DNA of 64,000 bases. Origin: Tribonema minus. Taxonomy: Eukaryota; Sar; Xanthophyceae; Tribonematales; Tribonemataceae. Below the pieces are notes generated by a model. The model saw nothing but the letters and a program-made list of their open reading frames with translations, was not told the origin of the DNA and did not search any database. Below, piece after piece: positions 18,857 to 29,140 of the stretch; position 1 is the first letter of the stretch; every line of letters starts with the position of its first letter. The position numbers were made by a program, and so were the translations under genes. The stretch spans positions 124,001 through 188,000 of the forward strand of contig JAFCMP010000539.1 of assembly GCA_017506865.1 (NCBI GenBank), written 5' to 3'.

Positions 18857-19954
18857 CTATGGTGCTGCATCAAGTTCGAGTTGCCTGTTGTTGGTCAGCT
18901 TCCGAAAGTTGCGCAGCCCGGTGACGAATGCCTTCACCTCTGCGGGGCTATGCAGGTTCCACTGCCGCTTCCCACCCTTGTCTTCGAAAAACCAGTTTAT
19001 GATCGAAATCTTTGGGAAGTGCAGCGCCAAGTCGTTCCACGCGTCATGAATCCACTTGGCCTTGTCGAGCCCTTTGTCAGTGCACGATAATTCACCTATG
19101 AATATCGGCTTGCTGAACTGTGTTAGCTGCGAGTACACGTCATCCTCCAACCTGACCTTCAGGGACACCAGGCGAGAGCCTGCGTTGACATAAAGGTCAA
19201 CGCCAACGTGGTCCACATACCTTCGCCCAGGGTAAAATTGGCTGAATGGAGTACCATCATTATGCGGGTTCTTTGCCATAAATGTGAGTTGAAACTTGAC
19301 GGGCGCTTTCTCCTGACGGTAAATGTTCACGAGGCGGCGCAATGCGCGTTTGAACGTAGCGATCTTTGCGCTCGTGAACGGGTATAAACACCACTGATAA
19401 GTGTTCTCAGAGTTGAATTCGTGCATCTGGCGTATCCAGACCAATCGACCCTTCTTTGCTATCTCTTTTGCTAAGTCCCGCACATGCGAATCAAAATGTC
19501 CATTTGCAATATCCTCAACACTCCCAGGCAGCTCAGTCACAAGCTGGAGCCGCTTGCCATCGGTTCGAATGTACTTGTAGCCTACGGAATCAATAGGACG
19601 GTACACTGTGACACTGTCGAATTGTATGTCCCACGCGCGCTGGCGATCAAACATTGTGTCATCCCCCTTAAAGCGCGCACCTGCAAATGTCTTGCGCTCC
19701 ACACTTGTGGCAAATGGGCTCGCAACTTGTACAAGGTGACTCTCATAGTAGGAGGTGCTCACAAGGTTGTCATACATAGCTAGCTGCGATGTTCTGCTAT
19801 CACTGATACTAGAAATGCCTGCATACTGTAGAGCGTTGTTGTACGCTTCCCCCGAAGTAGATGAGGTCGTTGATGTGGTTGTGGTTGGTGAGGCGGGTAT
19901 ATAATGACCGCATCCGAAGCACAAAGTCAGCAGTATCGCTGGCCACTTGTTCAT
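18857..19954 (-). CDS. secreted GH26-like endo-beta-mannanase
   Basis: 365 codons from ATG at 19954. An N-terminal signal peptide (about residues 1-20, ending CFGCGHY) is followed by a Thr/Ser linker. The catalytic barrel shows VWIRQMHEFN with the acid/base pair H178-E179, a YVDHVGVDLY strand at 246-255 and the nucleophile strand KPIFIGELS with E288. This order matches glycoside hydrolase family 26 (mannan-degrading, clan GH-A, retaining). Length is normal for the family. It is single-exon and lies next to the virus-like 411-codon gene on the same strand. An enzyme that cuts cell-wall mannan could serve virus release or entry, but that is inference. A host digestive enzyme is the alternative. 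Confidence 0.8.
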   Translation of the reverse strand: MNKWPAILLTLCFGCGHYIPASPTTTTSTTSSTSGEAYNNALQYAGISSISDSRTSQLAMYDNLVSTSYYESHLVQVASPFATSVERKTFAGARFKGDDTMFDRQRAWDIQFDSVTVYRPIDSVGYKYIRTDGKRLQLVTELPGSVEDIANGHFDSHVRDLAKEIAKKGRLVWIRQMHEFNSENTYQWCLYPFTSAKIATFKRALRRLVNIYRQEKAPVKFQLTFMAKNPHNDGTPFSQFYPGRRYVDHVGVDLYVNAGSRLVSLKVRLEDDVYSQLTQFSKPIFIGELSCTDKGLDKAKWIHDAWNDLALHFPKISIINWFFEDKGGKRQWNLHSPAEVKAFVTGLRNFRKLTNNRQLELDAAP

Positions 19955-20046
19955 GGTGCATTCGTCTCTTTCACCACATTACTACAAAAGAATTATCAGC
20001 ATGTAAACACATGTGTTTCCTTATTAGATTGCCGAAACTTTGTGCA

Positions 20047-20457
20047 ACAAAAAGATCCGAATGGTCAAAGCTCAAAGTTGAGGTTGAATATTTTTGGCAA
20101 ACTGCAGAAATCAGGAGAGCGTCGTCCCTCGCTGTTTTTGGTTTTGCTCTGTGAAAAGTAAATCCGACAAAAGATTCGGGGAATGACCAAAGTTCAAAGT
20201 TGAGGTTGAATATTTTTGGCACATTGCAGAAATCAGGAGAGCGTCTTCCCTCACCGTTTTTGGTTTTGCTCTGTGAGAACTATTTTTGACAGAAGATTCG
20301 GGGATGCGGCAACCTCAATCTTGAAGTTGAATATTTCCGGCAAATTGCAGAAATCAGGAGAGCGTCGTCCCTCGCCCTTTTTGCTTTTGCTCTGTGAAAA
20401 GTATTTATGACAAAAGATTCGAGGCTTGTCGAACTTCAACGTTGAGGTTGAATGTGG
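20047..20457 (+). repeat. 120-bp tandem repeat, 3.4 units (cluster 1)
   Basis: Units start at about 20047, 20166, 20287 and 20408. Each begins ACAAAAGATTCG, then has AGTTGAGGTTGAATATT, then GCAGAAATCAGGAGAGCGTC directly followed by GTCCCTCGC, and ends TTTTGCTCTGTG. The same unit occurs inverted at 31.3 kb and direct at 41.0 kb. Two orphan AAAGATTCGTGG motifs lie at 22051 and 22099. Confidence 0.9.
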
Positions 20458-20511
20458 CCATGCGAACCTTGTGTGCAGATATAATGTGTGCCTAAACATA
20501 TAGCACATATC

Positions 20512-20799
20512 ATGTCTGACTACTCGAACTTAACACAGGATGAGGTTGCCACGCTCACAACTTTCTTCAACACGTTTGCGAAAGTCGGCATAATCGCCTT
20601 TGCGGACCTTGGCAAAATAGAGGGAGTGGACAAGGATGCTGATGGTGTCACCAGCGATGCTGAGAAGGCCGAGTGCGCTGAGCCATGGAAGGCCTTGTTC
20701 CCCATGCAGGACACAGATGGCAGCAGCGGTCTGACGCTGCTGGAGTTCTTGGTCTACAATGCGCGTGTCAAGTCCGGCCAGATCCCTCTCAATGGTTGA
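20512..20799 (+). CDS. small EF-hand-like protein
   Basis: 95 residues from ATG 20512. One good calcium-binding loop, DKDADGVTSDAE (positions 1, 3, 5 and 12 acidic, Gly at 6), and a second weaker loop, DTDGSSGLTLLE. It resembles a single EF-hand pair without other domains. Its stop overlaps the next start (TGATG, 20797-20801), a compactness typical of viral genomes. Likely calcium-responsive; partner unknown. Confidence 0.6.
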   Translation: MSDYSNLTQDEVATLTTFFNTFAKVGIIAFADLGKIEGVDKDADGVTSDAEKAECAEPWKALFPMQDTDGSSGLTLLEFLVYNARVKSGQIPLNG

Positions 20800-21302
20800 T
20801 GCCCCCACCGCCACCCCAACCGTCACCAGCAACGTTGGCACCGGCACAGGGATTGGCGACCCTGGCGGTAACTGCGTCGCACGCACACGCAATGCTCATT
20901 GCACAGAGGCTGGCACAATCGCATCCATCACCAACACCGGCGCCATTGCTCCTACGTGATGGTCTGTTGATGTCACCTGCCATGTTGCGGGCGGCAGATG
21001 CTGAAGCGACAGCATCCGTCTCGGCAAACAACCTTCAAGAAGTCTGGACCAGGCTTCCACGTGACGAAGAATTTAACAATCTCACCCGCGAGATTACGCA
21101 AGTGGTTGTGCGTATGTTTCCAGCGCAAATCAGCGCCGCCTCCATCACCAGCTCCACCACTAGCATCAACGCTCTTCACAGGACGCACCTCCACGAGCTC
21201 GGTTCTCTACTCAACAGATACACCAGGCTCGTGCACCATAGCCAAGCGTGCGTTGAGCATGTAGACCACTTGGCGGCTCTGCTCAACAACCGCCAAAGGT
21301 GA
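20799..21302 (+). CDS. hypothetical protein, 167 residues
   Basis: It starts at the ATG inside the upstream stop (TGATG). A Pro/Ala-rich N-terminus (residues 1-60) is followed by a helical C-terminal half with LLNRYTRLV and LAALLNN. No family recognised. After its stop, a diverged copy of the terminal stretch (CTGCTCAACAACCGCCAAAGG) recurs at 21360-21382, a small tandem duplication of the gene end. Confidence 0.45.
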   Translation: MPPPPPQPSPATLAPAQGLATLAVTASHAHAMLIAQRLAQSHPSPTPAPLLLRDGLLMSPAMLRAADAEATASVSANNLQEVWTRLPRDEEFNNLTREITQVVVRMFPAQISAASITSSTTSINALHRTHLHELGSLLNRYTRLVHHSQACVEHVDHLAALLNNRQR

Positions 21303-21534
21303 CACACGTTTTGTCATGCAGCTGTGCACTGCCCCACCCCTGATAGACCACCTTACCACTCTACTCAACAACCGTCAAAGGTGACACACCCTAATATAAC
21401 TGCCGGGATGCATCAATACACACATACACAATGCGACGGACTGTGCTTTACTCAATCACTTGAGCTCTTGCATCATCACCGCGTCTCAGCTCGAAGCTTT
21501 TTTTTGTCTCGTCCAAAGCATCAGACTCCCAACA

Positions 21535-22070
21535 ATGTTCAATCTCTTTGTCATTGCTCTGCTGGTGATGCGCAGCGCCATTGCGACCACCAAAAACAGC
21601 GCCCAGCAGTGTCAACCGTGTGATACACCATGCGAGGCCATGCTCAGAGCCAGTGGGGCCATCCCCCAGGCATTGGTGACTCAGGCGTGCACACTCTGGC
21701 CGCCCAGTCCAGCGTTTTGCAAGAAGCTGGCACTTGGCGCGAGCTTCTATGATGCTCAAGTCAACTTGGCCAAAGTGACAGGTTGCGCAAACACCAAGGT
21801 GTCTCAAGACGGTCAATTTTACCTGCTCCACGGTCTTTGAATCATGCGAAGGCACGCTTAAAGGACTTATTCCTATGTGTCAACACGCTGAGCGCTTTCG
21901 TGGATCTGACACGGGAGAACATAGAGCGACTGGTCGCAGCGGGTGCGGGTGAGACTGTTGTGGATACTGCTAAATCTGTTTGCACACTTACGGGACTCAT
22001 CGTACCTGTACACAAGCCGCATCCACATGGCAAGGAGACATTCTACGACAAAAGATTCGTGGACTGCACA
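21535..22070 (+). pseudogene. cysteine-rich secreted protein, frame broken
   Basis: The 101-residue frame from ATG 21535 begins with a clear signal peptide (MFNLFVIALLVMRSAIA), then CQPCDTPCEAM and further cysteines. It ends at 21840. Reading continues plausibly one frame over (NFTCSTVFESCEGTLKGL) and then in a third frame (FVDLTRENIERLVAAGAGE to about 22040), so two frame changes seem to have broken a longer secreted protein. No family recognised. Confidence 0.5.
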
Positions 22071-22628
22071 CAGTGCTCAGAAGTGATTCGACCCAAAAAA
22101 GATTCGTGGTGCCCATCTATATTTCGAAGTATAATATAACACAGTTGGTTCCTGAACTTAAACGTAATATATGTGATCCCGAACTCAAATTGCCTCATTG
22201 CGCGCGACACACACTCACTCACTACCTCCCACAGCACCAGCAGTACATGCAGCCATGTCCGGCCTGACTTCCACAGCCAACGTCTCATCAACTGGACCCA
22301 TCTATAGAGCTGCAGCTGCAACTGCGGAGGCTACCATCAAGAAGGGGTCTCGCTTTTCACCCTGCTCCGTGAACGAACTGACATCATGGATTTCAAACAC
22401 TTCGGGCTACATCTATTCTGCACAGGACGAGAGGCACAAGGCTATGGTAAGGGAGGCCTACATTTGTGATATCATCAGAGACGCTGTCGCGGCTGAAACG
22501 CCTGCGCCTACAGCGGCAGAGGGCGGTGACATTTTCACAAAGCTGGATGACCTCCCAAAGAACATGTGGTGTGCTCGCGTGGCAACGCTTCATGCGGCTG
22601 TGGCCTACGCACTGCGGACTGTACTAGT

Positions 22629-25600
22629 GGGACGGCCGTGGGATGGGCGGACATGGACTTGGACCCGCCGGACGATGCCGCGTCACCGCCCCCCCCGACC
22701 ACCACCACCAGTGGCAGGCCCTCAAAGCCCCAGTCACGAGCATCCCTGGCTTGGGACCTCTCGACGCCCTCGGTCGTCCACGCACTTGACCAGACCAATG
22801 AGGCGGATCTACTGCTGCTACGGTTCACCACGACTGCCAACCCCTTCCGCACTCAGCTGCAGTGCACCCAGTGGGCACGGCTAGTGGAGCACGCCACACG
22901 ACTACTGGCGGACGCCACAGACAGTGCACGTGAGGCGGCACGGGTGCGCCTCCACCATGGTGCCGGGGCGTTTGCTCATCAGGTTTCTCAGACTCTAGTG
23001 CAGCGCGGCTACAGGCTGCTGCACCTGCTAGCAGCAATGGCCTTTGGTAGGCAACCGGAGGGAACCGGTATGCCGCCTGCGGCCCGGCTGGCAGCGTTGC
23101 TGTCTGGCGACTTTGCGGAGCTACTGAGAAAGACGCTGTCAGCAGCAGCGGCGCTGCGGGCCCCCAAACCAAACAACGCAGCTACGGCGTCGGCACAAAC
23201 GAACTTCGATGCCGACTGGACGGAGGCTGACTCCAGGCAGCAAACAGCATGCGCTGCCCTCTCAGGCAAGCGACGGGGGGTAGGCCTGGCTGCCGCACGA
23301 CTAGAGGCGCGTGAAGCATGCGCCCCAGCAGACGAGGTCACGGCACAGGTGCTGGCAGCAAAGCACCCTGAAACTGGCACCCGGCCCGGGGTAGTCGATA
23401 CGCCAATGGAGCAAGTGCGCGGCCTGGTACGCGACGCCCGGCGGCACTGCTTGCACGGCGCAGGGGTGGCAACGACCGCCGGGCCCGCTGGCAGCGGCAG
23501 TCCCGTCTTCGAATCGGGTCAGGCGCATGATCGCAGCGATAGGCCTGAGGATGCTGCCAGCGCAGCCGGACGGCGCCTCGAGGTGGAGGCGACAGACATA
23601 CTGTCGACCTTGTCCGCAGCAGGGGCGGGGAAGGCAGGAGGGCTGGACGGCCTACGCTATGAACACCTCTTGATGGCCGCTGGGCCTGGTGCACCAGTGA
23701 AAGCAGCCACCCGCCCCGTGGGCAGTGCCTCGCCAGGACTAGCTGGTGATTCAGAATCGGATGTGATGGAACCGGCATTCGCCCATCACCTGGCCAAGGT
23801 GTTCACGACGCTGCTTGTTGAGCCCGAACTGCTGCCGGAGCAATCGCAACGGCTTCTCCGCGCCGCGGCCCTCTCAGGCATAGGACAGAAGCGGCGTCCG
23901 ATCGCCTGCTCCAGTGTCTGGCGCAGACTCCTCGGGTCCACAGCGGCACGGGGTGTCAAGGGCAAAATATCGGGGCTGCTGGCCTCCATGTCGCAGTTTG
24001 GCGTAGGATACCGGTCTGGCGTCGAGCATGTGGCAGCGCGCGCGCGCGTGTGGCACGAGCTGTATGGCACCACAATCCAGCTGGACTGTGAGAACGCATT
24101 TAACAGTGTGGATCGCGCCGCCATTGTGCGGGGACTTATGCTCTTCTGTCCGGAGCTGCTCCCGCACTTTGAGTCCGTATACTGTGGTGACACTGCCCCA
24201 GAGATGCGAGTGGAGGTGAACGGTGAAGCTCGCATTATCTGCTCCCACCTAGGGTGCCAGCAAGGGGACCCTCTAGGGCCGCTGTACTTTGCAGTGGCAG
24301 CGGCATTCCTACTCTTCTACCCTGATGGAGTGAGTGCGACGCCCGGCAGTATGCCGGCCTACGGCCACAGCACAGCGGAACCGCCAGCCCCGCACTGCGC
24401 TTTCCTGGATGACCTCAACGTGCTGCAAGCTGCCTACTTCGACGATGCAGCGGCCGCTGGGGTGGCAGAGGTGATCCGTCGGCTTGCGGCAGGGGGCCTA
24501 CGCGTTCGACCAGACAAGTCGCTGGCCATTGCCATGCGCGGCACAGTGTTTGATGAAGCGGCCAGAGCACGCCTGCGCGCCCTTGACATACCGTTTGTGG
24601 ACGCCACCATGCCAGAATCCAGTCAGGGCTTTACGTCGGTCGGGGTACCGGTAGGGCACCCAGCCTATGTGCATGCTGCCATGAGCAAGCATCTTGTTGA
24701 CGCAGGGACATGGCGATTGTCGTGGCAGCTAGCTGGGATGGCGCGGCATCACCTACAGGCAGCACAATTCATTCTGCGCAGGTCACTGACAAAGCGCATG
24801 GGCTTCTTAGCTCGGGTCGTTGACACGGCTTTGAGTGAGACATGGCTGCACGCATTTGACGGGTTCTGTGCATGGACGCTTGAACGCATGCTGCACCTGC
24901 ACGGCTGCGCTACCGCGGCAGTCATGAAGTCACACCTGCTGGCCGCCTGCACTGCTGGTGACAATGAGGTAGCCAGCAGTGGCAGCGTGCTGGTATTGCC
25001 GCGCTTGGGCCCGCCAGAACTCACGGACATCGCAGTGCCACTGCGGGCGTCACGGTTGCCGGAGCGACGAGGCGGTCTGGGCATGCCGCTTTTGGGGCTA
25101 CTGGCACCAGCCGCATACACGGCCCAGGCATGCACAACACTGCGGCCTGCAATAATTCATGCCACTGTGGCAGCAGGGGCCCTGAGGCTCGGCACTGACG
25201 AACACGGCGCAGTCACCTGGTTCGCGCAGCACTCATGCGCAATACGCGAGGACCAGGGACTGCCGCCAATCATCGAGGCCGTGCGACGCTCTACGCGAGC
25301 GCTGACAGCTGATGGCGGCGAAAAATCACGCACAGCTGTGGCCGAGCAGCTCCCAGCATCGTTGCTACGGTGGGCAGCGGATACAACGGCCGCAGCGTCG
25401 ACGCTCCCCACTGCGGTGCAAGCGATCTACGCCGCAACTGCCGTCACGGAGACGGGGACCACTGAGCCAGCCCCACACACCCACGGCATTGTGCCTGGCG
25501 CCGAGGCGGCCGCTGCGGCGGCGACCGTACCTGGCCCTCAAGCCGCTGCCGCGGCTGCCTCTTCCACGCCCGCTAAAACACAAACTAGCGCGGAAGAAAG

Positions 25601-26793
25601 CAGCTGCAGCGGCGGGCAGGAGGACGACGACGACGACTGGGAGGCCTATGCTGACGAGATCTGCAGAAAGGTAGTGCCCCGCCGCCGGCGCGGTCACTTC
25701 ACGCACGGACTACAAGCCGGCCTTTCAAATGTTCTTCGACGTCAATACGAGGACTGCCTGGTGGAGGACCTAGAGGCTGCCTCGGCTGGTGCCGTGGGCA
25801 AGCCGACGCAGGCTACACTTATTGGTGACTTGCGTGACACCAGCCGCCGCCGCCAACAGGCTAGCGCGCGGGTCCTGGCGCAGCTGCGCAGCCAGCGTGC
25901 GTCCGGGGCAATGGCGTGGATGAGCGTGCCACCCGCTGCCAATGACCGCCCGGGTGCGGCGCCCATGTCCAGTATGGCAGCAGCCACGATGATTATGGTT
26001 GCGATCTTTATAGACGGGTGGGGCATACAGGGCGAGGTGTGCCCATGGCGGTGCAGTGACGTGAGCCCCACCTCCACGCATGCGATCAGCTGCCCCAGCC
26101 AGCACATACGGGGGCACAACGCGACACACACTGCCCAAAAGCGGTGCCTACAGCGCATCTTGAGACAGCACCATGTCTCTATTGTCCGCAATGAGGACGC
26201 TAGCGTCTTCAAGGTACCGGGGTATCGGGCGGACACAGTCATTGACCCAGGGTGTCTGCACTTTAGCAGTGCATACCGTAACAAGGGAATAGTGCTAGAC
26301 ACAAGTGTGCGCGCACCCACAGCGAGCTCGTACCTGACAGGCAAAACAAATGCCTCGAACACGGACGGCTATGCTGCTGGGGTGGGGGAGGACGCGAAGG
26401 TCAAGCACCACACCGGCACCTTGACGTCATCTTGGGCTTTTGTGCCATTCGTGCAGGAGTCGTACGGACGGCTGGGCAAGCAGACAAGCCTTTTTGTTAA
26501 GGAGTTGGCAATGCACTCAGCACTGTGCTCAGGGGGGGGGAAGGCAGATGTGTTACGCAAGGCCGGGTTAGCTAAGCGTCAGATCCACATTGAGCTGAGC
26601 ATATCGCTGGCGCGGGAGTTGGCGGAGCGCGTCATGGCATACACACGTGGAGCGCGAATGCTGGGCTGTGTTGCGGCGCCGGTATCCAAACTCCTAGGGC
26701 ACAGCGCAGACTAGGCTGCTGCGTTGACGCAAGCTTTTCGATTGCATAGGCAACCCGGCCTCCCTTGGGCCTTTATAAATACAAGTCCATACG
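22629..26793 (+). mobile_element. non-LTR retrotransposon with restriction-like endonuclease (family 1, longest copy)
   Basis: Flanked by an 8-bp duplication GTACTAGT (22621-22628 and 26793-26800, the first G shared with the element end). It interrupts a recombinase gene whose frame is restored when the element and one duplication are removed. The 3' terminus (TTTATAAATACAAGTCCATACG) is shared with two 5'-truncated copies at 29.98 and 31.95 kb. There is no poly-A tail. Length 4.16 kb. The 5' end may be complete or slightly truncated. Confidence 0.88.
22653..26714 (+). CDS. RT-RLE protein of non-LTR retrotransposon family 1
   Basis: The frame is open from 22566 in host sequence; the first ATG inside the element is at 22653. 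Using numbering from 22566: RT about residues 430-700 with QLDCENAFNSVD (D507), CQQGDPLGPLYF (564-575) and FLDD at 613-616. A long thumb/linker with an Ala-rich segment (980-1000) and an acidic patch EDDDDDWE follows. A zinc finger C1159-x3-C1163-x8-H1172-x3-C1176, then RGHN (1182-1185), and the endonuclease core R1221-A-D1223 with LDTSV (D1245). This order (RT, CCHC, RLE) is that of R2/NeSL/CRE-type elements, which nick target DNA and prime reverse transcription there. Intact frame; may be active. Confidence 0.88.
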   Translation: MDLDPPDDAASPPPPTTTTSGRPSKPQSRASLAWDLSTPSVVHALDQTNEADLLLLRFTTTANPFRTQLQCTQWARLVEHATRLLADATDSAREAARVRLHHGAGAFAHQVSQTLVQRGYRLLHLLAAMAFGRQPEGTGMPPAARLAALLSGDFAELLRKTLSAAAALRAPKPNNAATASAQTNFDADWTEADSRQQTACAALSGKRRGVGLAAARLEAREACAPADEVTAQVLAAKHPETGTRPGVVDTPMEQVRGLVRDARRHCLHGAGVATTAGPAGSGSPVFESGQAHDRSDRPEDAASAAGRRLEVEATDILSTLSAAGAGKAGGLDGLRYEHLLMAAGPGAPVKAATRPVGSASPGLAGDSESDVMEPAFAHHLAKVFTTLLVEPELLPEQSQRLLRAAALSGIGQKRRPIACSSVWRRLLGSTAARGVKGKISGLLASMSQFGVGYRSGVEHVAARARVWHELYGTTIQLDCENAFNSVDRAAIVRGLMLFCPELLPHFESVYCGDTAPEMRVEVNGEARIICSHLGCQQGDPLGPLYFAVAAAFLLFYPDGVSATPGSMPAYGHSTAEPPAPHCAFLDDLNVLQAAYFDDAAAAGVAEVIRRLAAGGLRVRPDKSLAIAMRGTVFDEAARARLRALDIPFVDATMPESSQGFTSVGVPVGHPAYVHAAMSKHLVDAGTWRLSWQLAGMARHHLQAAQFILRRSLTKRMGFLARVVDTALSETWLHAFDGFCAWTLERMLHLHGCATAAVMKSHLLAACTAGDNEVASSGSVLVLPRLGPPELTDIAVPLRASRLPERRGGLGMPLLGLLAPAAYTAQACTTLRPAIIHATVAAGALRLGTDEHGAVTWFAQHSCAIREDQGLPPIIEAVRRSTRALTADGGEKSRTAVAEQLPASLLRWAADTTAAASTLPTAVQAIYAATAVTETGTTEPAPHTHGIVPGAEAAAAAATVPGPQAAAAAASSTPAKTQTSAEESSCSGGQEDDDDDWEAYADEICRKVVPRRRRGHFTHGLQAGLSNVLRRQYEDCLVEDLEAASAGAVGKPTQATLIGDLRDTSRRRQQASARVLAQLRSQRASGAMAWMSVPPAANDRPGAAPMSSMAAATMIMVAIFIDGWGIQGEVCPWRCSDVSPTSTHAISCPSQHIRGHNATHTAQKRCLQRILRQHHVSIVRNEDASVFKVPGYRADTVIDPGCLHFSSAYRNKGIVLDTSVRAPTASSYLTGKTNASNTDGYAAGVGEDAKVKHHTGTLTSSWAFVPFVQESYGRLGKQTSLFVKELAMHSALCSGGGKADVLRKAGLAKRQIHIELSISLARELAERVMAYTRGARMLGCVAAPVSKLLGHSAD

Positions 26794-29140
26794 TACTAGT
26801 CCCATTCTATGTGGCTGAACGTTCGAGGATGGGGAATCGAGCCCATCACTGGCGTGCGCTTGAGACAGATTCGAAGCTTCGAACAGAGCGTGCGCAAGCC
26901 TACACAACGCTGAAAGCGACAATGGCGGCAGACTTCATCAGCATGGCGCCCGCAAGCATTGAATTTCTCAAGTATTACGACTGGGAGTTGGCCGCTGATG
27001 ATGAACGTCTCCCGGACCGCTACTTTCTGGAGCGAGACTTTTCCAATGAGGGCGACGCCGCTAGCGCCGGCGGAAACTCGACGCAGACTCTGCGCGGCGT
27101 GGCCAGCTCATTCGTGAGGACCATGTGGACGGCGGTGATTGTGCTAGGGCGCGAGCCCCATCCTATCAGCGCAATACGCCCTCACTGCAAAGGAGTGGTG
27201 CGTGCTGGTCAGAGGTCATTGTGTGCCGCAGGATCTATTGTGTGGTACCAGGGTTGTACCCCCCCTCAACTATGCGGAATTGGTGGCAGCAGGAGACAAC
27301 ATCTTCAAACCTCGCAAAGAGTTCGGGCACCTCGCAGCCATGACTGGCGACGCCTTCTACGCCGACATCTTCATGTCAAAGGCCTTCTTTGCGATGCGCG
27401 CCCTCAAAGTGGCTCATGAGACAAAGACCGAAAATGTGGATCGGGACCACCTCTGCAGGCAGGTGTTTGACGCCAGACTGAGTTCGGAAAACACGATCGC
27501 TGGGTTCAATAACAATATCGCCGCGGTGTTTGGCGCATTGAAGAAAAACGGCGCGGAGCGGTTCAAACCTGACGCCACGGCCATAGCCGCAATCCGCGCC
27601 TTTATGCCCTCAGCGGACTTGGCGTGGCTCGACACATCCGGACAGGCACTCACCTACTCTGTCTTCAAGTTCCTCGACACGTTCCGCGACGACTTCCTCA
27701 CCACACGGCGACAGCTTCGCGCCGACATTGCCGTCATGCGCGCGCTCGACAGAGGCGGCCTGAAGTCAAAGAAAGCTGCCAGCCGCCTCCCCGAGATTGA
27801 CGATGATGGGCTTCGCGACATGATGCGGGCCTTGCTCAAACAGGTATGGGCCCCCGTATGGCGGTCTGTCATTCAGCCGTGGCTCCGCAAGCTCGAATTG
27901 CCTGCGGAGGCGCAGTCTTTTCTCCTGACGACCGTGACGGCGGTGGAGAAGGGAGAGGTCGTCAAGTTTGCTGACGACAAGGGCTTCACACGTCACGACG
28001 CCGAGCGGGTGCAGCTTTTGCTGATGCTTCACTTCTCGTGCCTGCGGTCGCAAGTGTGGCGCGATTCGGTTGTGGAGGAGTATGAACTCTCGAAGCGTGA
28101 CGGCAAGATCTTCTACAGCTTGAGCATGACGCGGGCCTTCAAGACGGCGGCCTGCAAAGAGGACCGTCACGGAGGCTTGCCCCATCTGGCCAAGTGGGAG
28201 CTTTCAGAGACCGAGAGCCTGCTGGTGCTCACGGTGCTGACCCTGTGCCGCCCCATCCTTTCGGCGGGCACCAAACGTACGTCAAGGATTTTCCTGGATG
28301 CTGCCGGAGCGCCGGTCACACAGCGATGGATCGAATCGAAGATTATGCAGGTCGGCGCAGACTGGCTGGGCGTCCCCCGCCTCGGTCCTCACACCCTTCG
28401 AACGTTGTGGATATCATGGATGGTCAACAGCGGGCTTGTGGGGGAGGAGGACTTTGATTCGCTTGCAGCGTACGTGCAGGTGTCACGCTGCACAATGCTC
28501 GAGGCGTACGTGTGCCCCAGTCACAACGGGCCTGCGCAGCGCGTGGGCAAGCTGTTGCGTGATGGCGGCCTGAGCGCAAACGTCCGGACGACGCCTGCGG
28601 CATCTGTGTCATCTGCGGAATCTGCGCCATGCAATGAGGAGACTGGAGGCACTACCAGCGAAGACACGGCGTCGACCACCGAGAGTTCAGACACAATGGA
28701 AGTTGAAGAGGGTCACGGTGCCGGCGGCAAACCTTATGGCAAGGCGCTCGGTGCGAAACGCAAGCCCTATCGCGATAACATCATGCTCGCCGTCAAGGCT
28801 CACGGGGGTGACGCCAAGTGCGCTTTCGATACTTTGGTGACAAAGCGCAAACTCGGTCACCTCGCCCCACACGAGCAGTGGTTCAGGGAGGATGTGACCT
28901 ACTTTTGTGATACCGACCTACCCGCCTTCAAGAAGCAGTGCACCAACAAGTGATGGTGCCCCTGTGTCCTTGACACCACCCTCGATTGTTTCGGGAAGCA
29001 ATGTACAGGGATTAACATATCACTTGGTGAAGCTGGCCTGTACACGTACTTGTTGTTGTTTGCTGTGGTTGCGCACGCTCACGCTGGCATGAACGATGCA
29101 TGCTGGCTGTATATTATGTAGGTTTATTCTAAAAAGCTGT

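Larger units (their letters stand above)
22255..28953 (+). pseudogene. tyrosine recombinase, split by a retrotransposon and frameshifted
   Basis: The N-terminal part (22255-22628, MSGLTSTANV...) is interrupted at the codons for ALRTVL by a 4.2-kb element. The frame resumes exactly after the target-site duplication (26801: PFYVAERSRM) and runs to about 27150. There a one-base change moves the frame to the 583-codon C-terminal part (27202-28953, open from 27148). In that part the catalytic set is visible: Arg in SCLRSQVWRDS (residue 282), HTLR (397-400) and the nucleophile candidate Y436 in LEAYVCP. After the core comes a Ser/Thr-rich linker and a basic tail (KRKPYRDN). Family: site-specific DNA integration/excision, as in integrases of polinton-like and large algal viruses and Crypton/DIRS elements. 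A lysine-rich C-terminal domain of this size is not typical of phage integrases. Confidence 0.8.

Noticed and set aside
22566..22652. N-terminal 29 codons of the RT frame as part of the retrotransposon protein
   Set aside because: They lie upstream of, or across, the target-site duplication and are host recombinase sequence in another frame.
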